The translations under genes and the position numbers were made by a program. This document shows positions 1-14,700 of a DNA stretch of 64,000 bases, in pieces (position 1 is the stretch's first letter; every line of letters starts with the position of its first letter). This DNA is from Cannabis sativa (taxonomy: Eukaryota > Streptophyta > Magnoliopsida > Rosales > Cannabaceae). Location of the stretch: positions 38,181,660 through 38,245,659 of the forward strand of contig NC_083601.1 in assembly GCF_029168945.1 (NCBI RefSeq), written 5' to 3'. A model generated the notes under the pieces. It had not been told where the DNA came from. It saw only the letters and a list, made by a program, of their open reading frames with translations, and made no database searches.

Positions 1-2780
<2,780 letters not shown>

Positions 2781-3690
2781 TATCTATATCTTTCGGTGAT
2801 ATATATTATAAATCTAAGAAGTCATGTTTTTAAGGTCTCGTAATAAGATATATAAGCGTAAATAATAATATATGATCTGTATATTATATCTAAATATTTA
2901 ATTACAACATATATATCAACGTATGTATATCATCAAACATCTACATATAATTAATAAATAATAATTATTGATTTGTTCAACCAAATGTATATAATGCAAG
3001 AGTACGTATACGTAGTGTATACTATATATTCTTTAATTAATTATAAATTGAAGATGCATGATCAAATAATATGAGGCCGTGGTAGGGAGAGGGGGACCAC
3101 ATTATTATACATATACAGATCGAATGGATCGATTCATCTCCCGGCAGATCCAAGACACAGCTGCTTCCCTCCTTAAATTAAAATATTTATGGGTATCTTG
3201 CTCAATATGTTCACTTGGTGAGAGACATTATGTTTTGGCTTTTAATTATTATTAACACATCTTTATTATTAAGTCACCTCCATCCATCCATCTCTTATAT
3301 ATTGTTTTGTTCGTAACACATGCATTGATGAGACCGGTCCAGTACTCGATCATCCACACTTGATAATTACGTACCCACCAAATAATTCATATAATTATTA
3401 TTATTGAAATATATATATATATATATATATATATGATGATATTCATTCATGAATCCACTACTTAATTATTAATTTTATTACTTGATGTGTGTATATATGT
3501 TATCGTTATTTTAAATAATTAATATTATTATATTAACTTGGTGCACATGTGATGAACGTACTGATTGGCGGGTCCGTAGTGATGAGCTATATATGATAAT
3601 AATTCAAATTAATAATAATAAAATAAAATAAAATAAAATAAATGAAACTAATAATTAATCACCACACCTAGATTATCTTTTGTATAGCAT
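2781..3690. other. AT-rich intergenic DNA with microsatellites
   Basis: No gene is seen. It contains an (AT)n run at about 3409-3434 and an (AAATA)n-like run at about 3619-3642. The stretch includes the likely promoter region of the gene starting at 3837. Confidence 0.6.
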
Positions 3691-3708
3691 ATGCCTATTT
3701 AAAGGCAT
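3691..3708 (+). promoter_or_regulatory. Probable TATA region inside an imperfect palindrome
   Basis: ATGCCTATTTAAAGGCAT contains TATTTAAA and is almost a perfect inverted repeat (ATGCCT...AGGCAT). It lies about 130 bp upstream of the ATG at 3837, a plausible distance for a TATA box plus leader. The function is inferred from position. Confidence 0.4.
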
Positions 3709-3836
3709 CTAGTTCCCGTTGAGAGAAAATTCATTCTTATATTTACACATTATTATTAATATTTCACTTATTTCTTGAGCTCTTTTTTTGCAATTATTCT
3801 AATTAATTTCAGAAAATAATTAGTACATTATTTTCA

Positions 3837-4427
3837 ATGGCTTCTTCATCATCCGTAATCAGCTGTGAGAATTGGGCTTACATCAACGGCAATGATGAAT
3901 TTGAATTAGGACTTGATTTTCATCAAGTCGCTGAAATCAACGGTACACATGCATTTCTTATGTCACTAATGGAAGAGCTACAAGATAATGTGGAAGAGGG
4001 CGATGAGGAAAGATTAAATAGTGTGATTCAATCTCTAGAAGCTGAGATCAATAATAATTCAAGCACAAGTAGTACAGATCATCATCATCGTCATGCTGAT
4101 CAAGATTCATGTATGGATCAGTCCTCCTCCGATCATGATCAATCTTGCAGCCTAGAGCTGTCATTGGACGGTCAAGATTTCACGGTTTCATTTGATGATC
4201 TTGATATGATCAACGAATGGGATCTTGACATGGAGGAAGTTATTCCATGCTCCTCGTCATCTAGCGGTCAGGATCAAATTATTAATAATGGTTATTATTA
4301 CGCTGCTAATAATAATTATAATAATGGAACTTATTATCAATATGATAATCAAGTTGCCCTAAATGAAGAGGTTGGAGACAACTCTTTATGCCTAAATTAT
4401 CAAACAATGTATGATATGATTCAATGA
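3837..4427 (+). CDS. Unrecognised acidic Ser/Asp/Asn-rich plant protein, 196 aa
   Basis: A single open reading frame without introns, with ATG at 3837 and TGA at 4425. I do not recognise the family. Residues 1-72 look like the folded or conserved part: they include LMSLMEELQDNVEEGDEERL and VIQSLEAEI, a probable amphipathic acidic helix. The middle (about 73-110) is Ser/His/Asp-rich and low in complexity. A second conserved-looking acidic block, CSLELSLDGQDFTVSFDDLD, precedes NEWDLDMEEVIP at about 103-137, and the tail is Asn/Tyr-rich. The LELSLDG stretch resembles an EAR-like LxLxL motif (SLELSLD), so a role in transcriptional repression is possible but speculative. No signal peptide or membrane segment is visible. 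A TATA-like element lies about 130 bp upstream. Codon use looks genuine and non-repetitive at the 5' end, which favours a real gene. Confidence 0.7.
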   Translation: MASSSSVISCENWAYINGNDEFELGLDFHQVAEINGTHAFLMSLMEELQDNVEEGDEERLNSVIQSLEAEINNNSSTSSTDHHHRHADQDSCMDQSSSDHDQSCSLELSLDGQDFTVSFDDLDMINEWDLDMEEVIPCSSSSSGQDQIINNGYYYAANNNYNNGTYYQYDNQVALNEEVGDNSLCLNYQTMYDMIQ

Positions 4428-7400
4428 TGTATGACATGAGGACGGCACTATATTAATCGATGATAATTCCAAAATCATGTACATATACAATTAGTATTGA
4501 TTATTATATACAATTTGATTCCTTTAATTAAATTAAAGGTTATTTAATTTTTCTTCATCATAATTTTTTATATCCAACTTACATAATTAGATCGATATGT
4601 ACGTCATGTTTGAGTTTAGTTTTAATTTTTTAAAATGATTAAAGATATAGTAATAGTAGAGGTTGGATCATTAAGCATCAATACGATACATATTAAAAGA
4701 ATAGCTTTAAACAATTAATTAGACAGAGTGGAATATATAACCAACGTAATTATTATATATTATTCATAATTAATATTACTATTTAGGCCGTATATGGTTC
4801 TTACTTTGTATTATGTATGTCCAGTCACATAATCAAATCGCAATTTTTAGAGTAAAATTCTAATTATATATATTTCCCCTCCAAAAACTTATCAAAAAAA
4901 TATTACCCCCTCCAAAAACAAAAAATTCTTTAAAATTAATTAGTTGCAGATTAGTGACAATGTCCCAATTGTAAAGAGTTAATTATTTGGCACATCAAGC
5001 TGCTAAACACTATTAATTATAAATTTATCTAATTAAAATTTATGAGATTGAATATTAAAATATACATTTATTATATCACCACTTAAGAAATTACAAAATA
5101 TAATGAAATAAAGGTAATTACATAAGACACAATTTTTTGTAAAAAAAAATTATATTTTTACGTTTAATTTTTTTTTTTTATTATTTTTACGGTGTTTTAT
5201 AAAACAACACGAAAACAATAAAAAAACTACATAAAAGTAATAAGAAAATAGCATCTAAATAATATTAAAATAACAACAAAAAATAATATACAGATAATAA
5301 AAAATCAACAACAAATTAACGAGTACAACATTAAAAGACAATATTTTTTGTAAATAAAATAAAAAAAAATGTAAAAATATTTAAAATTTCGTGAAACCTT
5401 ATTTTTGTAATATTTTTGTTGTTTTTGTGTATTTGTAAAATAATCACGGGTGAGGTGACTTGACCCTTCAATTATGCGGCCAATTATTGGCCCAATTTTG
5501 CGACCCTTCAGTTTTGTGGCCCGTATCTTAATCAAGTTGGGCCTTATATATTATGGTATGTATTAGTGCACATTAAATACTTCAGATATGGTACTTTACC
5601 AAATCTTCACCTTATATCCAGCTAGGATAGTGTTAATAAAAGACTTATTAGTAACTATTAACATCTCAAATATATTTTATTACCATTAATTAACTCTCTT
5701 TTCTTCTTCCAAAAGGAAGGCTAATTGATTTTTTTTTTCCTTTTAGTAATCTCTCAATCTTTCGACTTTATTAAACATGAATAAATAATCTTTATAATTA
5801 ATCCAATAATGGAAAACTAATTGGTATCTCAACACAATATATATATTCTATACCGATATATATTCGATGCACGATAAACAATAATATGCATGTTGATCGT
5901 TGGATAATAAAAAAGTGATTAATATATTTTATTGTAATCTCAGAAAGATAATTCGTTTTCAAACTCTCACCAGATCAAAGCAATAATAAAATATACTTTC
6001 GTCAATAAATAAATAAATGAATAAAATAAAATATACTTAAGAGGGTAGAGCAAAGCATGACTGCATCTGCATTTATACGCATATTTTTTATACTAGTTGC
6101 TTTTTAACTTTCAAACAAATTACTTTTCCTCTAACTACTATACATTCAAAAAAAAAAAAAAAAAAAAAATTAACCCAAATAAATCTTTAAAGTAATTCCT
6201 TAATAGTTAACAAGTACTTTTTCCTAACGACGTTTGGGTACGTGAATATATACACATTTACGTATGTGGTCGGACATAACTATAGATATATATATATAGA
6301 GATATAAAACACACCTTATAAAATTCATATCGATCATATATATTGGAATATCGATTAACATATCATTTAGTAATTAAAAACACTACTATATAATATATAT
6401 TATATATTGTATATACATACATACTTCTTTGATATTCTTAAAAACGAAGGAAAGCGTCTACCAATAAGGGAAATTAAGAAGAAAAAGCATACATATGCAA
6501 GTTGCATTATTATTATAATACATTACTTCCTTCGTTACTAGTTAGTCTCCTTTCATATTTTTCTTCTATTGGTTATATATAGTCCACGTTTGGGAAAAGT
6601 AAATGTTTCAGTACTTTCTTTTGCCACCAATTATTTGGGTAGCTCGGTAGGTATATATGTGTAAGCTTGTAAAGTTGATTATTTATATTAATTATATGAA
6701 ACACTAAATAAAGTTAAACGTGTCATGAGCATGAACGTGCCCCCACTTTGCCTACTAACATTTTTTATGTGGCCCTTATGAAAAAAAGTTATCTTCACAC
6801 AAGCTCTAGCTAGCTAGCTTTCCACTAATAAAGGTTTTCGACCAAAAAATTTATATTATATATGTATATATATTTATCCCTCTTACTTTTATTTGCTTTT
6901 CTTTTTAGCCTTTTGTTATCAAAATGGCTCTTTTGTTTTTGCTTTCTCCTTCTTTCTTGTCTTAGTTTGTGGACAACTAAATATGGAGCAAATTTTTACA
7001 AGTATATATTTCATAATTAGTTTTTGTTAAAGAGCCATGAAGGCTCTTAGATTTAGGTCATTAGATATTAAAGTCATTCAAATGTTTTTTTTTTCCACCG
7101 CCTTTAATTTGTGAACCCTGTTTATCTTAATATTATCACTTTAAGATTTTTTTTGGCAGCAAATAATTATTACTTTTTAAGTATTTTGCCTAGATACATT
7201 ATGCAATTTAATTTAATCATATAATTAATGGGTCATTCATTAATCAATCCCTCATTTGATTTAAGTAAAAATAATATATACCAAGAATTTCCATGGCAAT
7301 TAAAATGTTTTTCATGCCCTTTCATTAGCACTTTTGAAATCGTAAATTAATTATTGATATAGAATAGAAGCAGATATGGATTCCATGCATATACTTTTTT

Positions 7401-8690
7401 TTAAGGAACATATGTATATACTTTTAGTCAAAACCTAAAAAGGGTTTTGGACTTAATTGATTCTTAATTATTTATCGGGGAATTTTCCATTTTGTAGACT
7501 AATAAATTTTAAATTGTAGTTGATCAATTGCCTCATAGTCATATTAATTGCTTACTTAACTAGATCATGTTTGGTAAACTTATAATATTATTTCTAAACG
7601 TGCATGAGTAACATTTAATTATATAAAATCTATTAATTAAAGAGAGTTGCATTTCTAAACGTACGTGAATGAGTAACATTTCAAAAATAAACTGATTTTA
7701 AAAAAATAAAAGATGAACAAACCAAACTAAGTTTTGCTTAAACATTCAATATACGTTTTTTTTGGTTTGCCGGGTATCCCCAATATTACGTACACAATAT
7801 ATTGTTGTATCTATACGTACATATTGTCAATTCAATTTATTAGTACTACCTTACCTTTTCACTAATATATGACAGAAATGGTAAAAAGCATATACATGAG
7901 TGCAATACTATAGAGGTGTATATGGTAATTAAATATTAAATCTCATATAATTTAATTTAAAAATTATTATAAAATACTGTTAACTAATTACACACTGTCA
8001 CATAGAAGCCTTTAGTATATAATGCTATACTTTAAATGTTAAGTTCAACTTTTATACTTTAATATTTTCAAAAGAAAAAACTTTTCTTTTTTTAATAATT
8101 AAGTAATTAGGTAATTGGTTTATTATTTTTAATAGATATATTTTTACAAAGAAAGATAAATATATTATATATAACAAAAAGAAAAAGAAGAAAAGAATAG
8201 TGTGGGATCGATACAAGTGACAACTTCAGATAAGTAATAATAAGGAATAAAAGAAAGAAAAAAAAAACATATAATAATTTTCTCACACGTCGGAGAGAGT
8301 TGCATTTGCATGGCTTCGTTGGGAGCAAAAACCACCCTGTTTTTTTCAATATTATTTACTCTAAAAATAAACTCATTCTTCTTCACGTACGCGATCTCAA
8401 AGAAAATTCTTCTCCAATACACATTGATTTCTTCTTCTTCTTCACCTTCATTAACAGTTCATAGGGAAAGAAAGATAGAAAAGCAGAACCCAAAACAGAG
8501 CTCCAATTAAAAAAGCAAAAGCAAAAAAGAAAGAGAAAAATTAAAAATTAAAAAAAAAATGAGGAAGACCTTCTTTATAATCGACCAAAAAGGCTCCAAA
8601 AACCCAAAAAGAAATAAAGAAAAGCATTCCACGTAACTCGAAAGCTGACCACGTTAAGCAAACAACAAAGCTATACTTACCAAGAGAAGA
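4428..8690. other. Long AT-rich intergenic region, no supported gene
   Basis: About 4.2 kb of AT-rich DNA with homopolymer runs (poly-A at about 6149-6169), (TA)n stretches and a GCTAGCTAGCTA run near 6807-6818. I see no coding region with plant-protein character, no RNA gene and no clear transposon ends. A short ORF at 8310-8510 begins with a signal-peptide-like sequence but is unsupported (see findings). Confidence 0.5.
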
Positions 8691-8696
8691 TCCACT

Positions 8697-8704
8697 CTAT
8701 ATAC
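8697..8704 (+). promoter_or_regulatory. Probable TATA box of the callose synthase gene
   Basis: CTATATAC sits about 90 bp upstream of the ATG at 8791, giving a leader of roughly 60 nt. This is the only good TATA-like element in the last 150 bp. The ATG at 8729 would open an overlapping frame if included in the transcript (see findings). Confidence 0.4.
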
Positions 8705-8790
8705 TCTGGAATCCCATCTATATCAATTATGTTTCCTTATAAGTACCCTCTCTCATTTCCACTAACAACCCTTTCGAGCTCACTTCACAA

Positions 8791-11700
8791 ATGGCTCACC
8801 ATGAGATTGTTGTTGCTGACCCCATTTTCTATGACTGCGAACAAGATGAAGCCGGACCCAGCTCCAGTTCAATTACTATTAGTTCTCCCATTGATGACCA
8901 AAACAGTGTTCCTGAGCCATTTGAGAGTGAGAGGTTGCCTCCTACTTTGGCTACTGAAATCCAGAGATTCCTTCGTGTGGCCAACTTGGTTGAAATTGAG
9001 GAGCCACGTATTGCTTTTTTATGTAAGTTTGTGGGATTTAGTGAAGTACTGGGTTTGTTTTATTTAATTGTTTAAAAGTTGTGAGGTTTAGCTTGCTTGC
9101 TTGTTGTTACTTTTGATTAGTTACAAGCTTTAATTGTTAACCCATGAGTATGCATGATATTCTAACTGTGATTTGTGTTTTTCCTTATTATTTTTAGAGC
9201 AATATAATAATTTATATTAGAACAAGATAATTAACGAACAAATTAGTAACAATTTCAATTTTCAACGTGGGCTTTCCTCTGTCTTTCTGTTTTAGAGAGT
9301 AAGAATTTATAAGCTTATGATAATATGTATCATTAACTTAAATTTTCTTGGGGACCAAGCAATGTATATTATGTTCAAGGGATATTACTGCGTCTGCATT
9401 CGTATCCTTGATGTACTTAAAGTACAAGACAAAATCCATGGTGGAGTATTCATGTTCTTCAATTTTTTTGAACAGGCCGTGTACATGCCTTTGAAATAGC
9501 ACATAACATGGACAAAAATTCAAGTGGAAGAGGTGTTCGACAATTCAAAACTTCTCTTCTCAAGCGCCTTGAGTCGGTAAAATACTCTGTTTTTCCCCTG
9601 TATTTTTACACATGTGCAAAGTTCTAGTACATATAGTAATGAAAATTTACTCATTGATCTCAGAATATCAGAACAATTGTTATCAGTTCTATGACAATTT
9701 CTGAATTATGACACATAATGTTAATGTCATTATTGGTATTAACTAATAGGATGAGATAACTACACTTATGAAGAGGAAGGAAACTAGCGATGTACGCGAA
9801 CTCAGACGTGTTTACCGTGAATACAAGGAATATATTTATCAAAATGTTAGAAATTCTGCATTAGAACATAGGTAATTAATTCTCCTTTTTTTTTCTTTCA
9901 ATTTATTTTGGTTTATGTGCTAATTCATGTTGATATGTAATGAACTAAATCAGTCACAGAGAAATGTTGATAAATGCGTACACAATTGCCTCTGTGTTGC
10001 TTGAAGTTCTCACAAGAATAACAAGTGCAGCCAATCCTCAGGTATATATATATTGCTGTTCTTTTCTGATATTCTATCATCTTCAATGTCATTTTGGCCA
10101 TGTTATTTTATGTTCTTGAACCAAACACTTCAACTCTTTTACCTTATTAGGCTCTTGCAAATAGAGAAAGAGCCAACAAAAAAGCAGACTTCTTTGTGCC
10201 TTATAATATTTTACCACTTGATCATGGAGGCATTCAACAAGCAATAATGCAACTCAACGAGGTTAGTTTCTGTTTGGATGAACTAATTTTCTCTTTCTTT
10301 ATTAATTTTTTTCTACTGTAATAAGGACTCAAGTTAGAGAGTATTTAAGCATGATAATAAAGTTTCCCAAATGGTACAGATAAAGGCTGCAATCGCTGCT
10401 GTTCGCAATGTTCGTGGCTTACCTTCAGCCCAAGATTTTCAGAGGCATGGTGAATTCATTGACTTGTTTGATTTTCTTCAGTACTGCTTTGGATTTCAGG
10501 TACTTCAGATCAGAAATATGTGATGATAAAGCTGATAAGCCATGTTAACTTTCTTCTTCATTATTCATCTTATGATGTCTCTCTGATTTTTTTAATGTGT
10601 TTTCCAACCAGGAAGGCAATGTTGCCAACCAAAGGGAACATCTGATTCTTCTCCTCGCAAATATTCACATTCGGAAAGCTAGTAAGCAGTCTGTCTTGAA
10701 GGTATATTCATTGTTAAGGATGTAAAACTTTAATTTGCTTTAATTAGTCTCTAAAATCTGACTTTATGACATTTTTTCTATTACAGTTAGAAGAAGTTGT
10801 TGTGGATGAGTTGATGAGGAAGTTCTTCAAAAATTATACAAATTGGTGCAAATTCCTTCCAAGAAAAAGCAACATCCGGTAAAATACATTTCCATTTATA
10901 TATCATTTGCTACATAAGAAAGAAAAGAAAAATAAGAAGAAGAAGAAGTTTCCCTTAAATTAATTGTTGGTTTTTGAACCAGGCTGCCTTATGTGAAACA
11001 AGAGGCTCAGCAGTATAAACTTTTGTACATTGGGCTTTACCTTCTTATTTGGGGAGAGGCTGCAAACTTGCGGTTCATGCCAGAGTGTTTATGTTATATA
11101 TTTCACCATGTAAGCTGGAAGTTCTTTACTCAAACTAGTTTCATGTGCAACTATAACCTATCAATATCCATACCTTGAATTGATTTTTCTTTTGTAACAA
11201 ACTTTATTGAATAATTTTTATTTTTTACTTGTTTTGTTTAAGATGGCTTCTGAATTGCATGGTATGTTAACTGGAGCTATTAATCCCACAACATGGGAGA
11301 AAGTCATGCCAGCATATGGTGGAGGACCAGAGTCTTTCCTTAACAATGTAGTTACCCCTATATACACAGTTATAAAAAAGGTAATCCTTGATTTAAATCT
11401 GTGTTAATATCAAGTTCTTTCTTTCTCATCACTAATTAATTGTTTGTTTTGAAAATTTGTAGGAAGCCGAAAAAAGTAAAAATGGGACAACTGACCATTC
11501 AATTTGGAGAAACTATGACGATCTCAATGAGTATTTTTGGTTAGAATGAATGTTTAGTCATAAGTTTGTCTACTTCTCAAACTTAAGTTAAAATGAAGTT
11601 GTAACATCTTCTGATGCTTTTGCAGGTCTCCTGATTGTTTCCAAATAGGATGGCCGATGCGTCCTGACCACAATTTCTTCTTTACTAACAGTGAACCCAA

Positions 11701-14700
11701 AGATGAGAAGGCTTCAGGATCAAGTAAAGCTAAAGAAAAACAGAAAAGAGAAGAGTCACAAGAGGAAGAAGAGGACAATGATGAGCATGAAGAACTAGGG
11801 GTACTACATTCACTATATCACTTACATGATAATTGATAACTTTGCTCAAAGTTGCTTAACTTAAGACTATAATGTATTTTGTGAAAAAACTTTGTGAATA
11901 TAATAAATTGGCTTTTTTGTGTCACTAGCAGTGACTGTTCATTTGAGAATGTTGTTTTATGGAAGGTTTTAACATGAGTTGTTGTATAGTTATAATGATA
12001 TTGGCATCTGCATTGAACTTATTTTCAATGTAGGTTCATCATAAATGAAGGAAATTTTTTAACACAGCATAAAAATAAATGACAAAAGTACTATCTGAAT
12101 CACATCTGCATAGATGGATATTATCCATATGTCATAATCATTGACATGGGAACTAAAGTTCCATTCAATAGATTTATATCTATTATCTGGTTTATGATTT
12201 GGCTTAACAATTTTGTTCAGCATTATCTAATCCAATTCTTGTATTTGGTGAGCAAGAGGCCACACTTTCCTATGTTGTTTGTCTTTTTTTTTTTTTTTTG
12301 ACATGATTGGTGAGAACCAGGATCAAGAGGCAAACTGGTCCCCATACTGACATTTGGGTCCTGTTCACATCTTTACATTGTTCCCATGTTTTCCTCTAGG
12401 AAAAGTGTACTGATAAGAAAGATGAGCAAGAATGGTTAGGGAAGTCAAATTTTGTAGAGGTGCGATCATTTTGGCAGATCTTTAGGAGTTTCGATAGAAT
12501 GTGGAGCTTTTTCCTTCTATCCTTCCAGGTGCACCAATTACCTAACATTACAGAATAAATCATTCTTGTACTGTTTTCCTGGTGTGCTTATATTTACATT
12601 TACATTTACTTTACAGGCGATGATTATTATGGCGTGCTATGAATTGGAATCTCCACTTCAATTGTTTGATTCAGGAATATTTGAGGACATTTTGAGCATT
12701 TTCATTACATCTTCAATTCTCAAACTCATACAAGGTATGGTGTTTATAATTTGAATATGCTTTGTTCATTGTATGAACTTGGTGAAGAAGATTATTCATC
12801 TTTGTCCTCTACTGAAAGTAAACTTTAGCTGGTGTTAACTGTTACTTTTACTGTGAACTTGTAACTCTTGAATGGCAGAGAATCTTATTACTTGTGTTCT
12901 TTCCCATTTTATATTTGAGCGATTTTGGCATAAATTGTGAAAGTCACATGGACCCTTATTACTGGCATTATCATTTAGCTTTCATCCATATTTGGCTTGC
13001 AGCAATATTGGATATAAGTTTTACATGGAAAGCAAGGCAAATGATGGTATACCGTGAAAAGATAAGACTAAAGGTGAAGCTGGTTGTTGCCGTGATATGG
13101 ACAATTGTTCTTCCTACGTGCTATGCTTATTCCAGAAGAAAATACACTTGTTTCTCCTCACAATATGGAAGCTGGCTAGAAGAATGGTGTCTCTCTTCCT
13201 ATTTGGTTGCAGTTGGAATTTATATGATACCTAATGCAATTGAGATGGTGTTATTTTTTGTTCCTGCTGTTAGAAAGTACATTGAGGTATCAAATTGGAG
13301 AATATTCACTCTACTTGCTTGGACACAAGTAAGTTCACCATAAAGCCACTTTTTCTTCTTTCAGAATTCTTGGAGAATATTTACTTTCTTTGTCTGATGA
13401 ATTCTGGTTTTAAGCTTTGTGTATATTCTCTAATTTCTTTTTTATTATTTTTTTTTTTATCACATAGCCTAGATTATATGTGGGACGTGGGATGCAAGAA
13501 AGCCAGGTCTCAGTGTTGAAGTAATTTTTCCCTACTAAATTAGCTGTTGATTTGCCTCTACTCTTATCATTTTCCCCTGATGTGTTATAATTTTTGTATG
13601 TTGTAGGTACACATTGTTCTGGATACTAGTACTATCGAGCAAATTTTCTTTCAGTTACTGGTTTGAGGTAACAAATTTCTGTTTGTTTTCAGAATTGAAC
13701 TACGTTTATGGAAAGTTATAAATGCATTGTTATTCTATGACTCTTGAACTATCTTATTCTCAACTTTGGACATAAATCAGCGTTAATTAAGTCTTAGTAT
13801 TCATGTTTATTGTAATCTTTGTGACTCTTATGCTGATTAAATATAAACATGAAAGTATATGTGTACTTACTTTTAACTGCGACGCCCAATGGAATAATGC
13901 AGATAAAGCCTCTCATAGGACCAACAAAGCAAATCATGAAAATTGGTGTGAAAAATTATGACTGGCATGAGCTTTTCCCAAAAGGTTTTCTCTGTTCCTT
14001 TGTATTTAGTTTGTCCAAAAACTTTAATCAGAGTCCTAACTCCCAAAAACACTTCTTCTCTTGCAGTACAGAATAATGCTGGTGCAATCGTTGCAGTATG
14101 GGCTCCTATAGTAGTTGTGAGTGTTGTTTGTTTCACCTACTCTTTAATTTATTAATGAACAGAAGCAAGGATAATGAATTAGAAGCTTAGTTTATAGATC
14201 AAAATGGTTCAGCACAAATTCTTGATACATTATTTTGTTCTACACTATAGGTATATTTCATGGACACACAGATATGGTATTCTGTTTTCTGTACAATATT
14301 CGGTGGACTTTATGGTATTCTGCATCACCTTGGTGAGGTAAGCCATTTCTTCTATCTCTCTCTCTCTCATTTTTTAGAGTACATTGGCAGTGTTCTTACT
14401 CGGGTATGCTACAGATTCGGACGTTAGGAATGTTGAGAAGTAGATTTCACACCTTGCCATCAGCATTTGATGCCTGTCTAATTCCACCTTCATCAAAGAA
14501 TGAGAAAAAGGGACGAAAAGGTTTCTTTCAAAACAGATTTCATAAGGTATGTGCAGTTTTTGTATGTTTCTTTTAATCAATATTTTAACAACAATCTCAC
14601 ACATGCTAAGTATTCATTAACTTTCTCAGGAGTCAGGAGTTGGAAAGGATGGTGTTGCCAAGTTCGTACTTGTGTGGAACCAAGTTATAAACAGTATTAG

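Noticed and set aside
12894..13343. 149-codon open frame overlapping CALS8 exon 15, apparently a separate small membrane protein
   Set aside because: It is exon 15 plus read-through of the preceding intron; the splice acceptor at 13001-13002 and the family sequence place the exon at 13003-13328.
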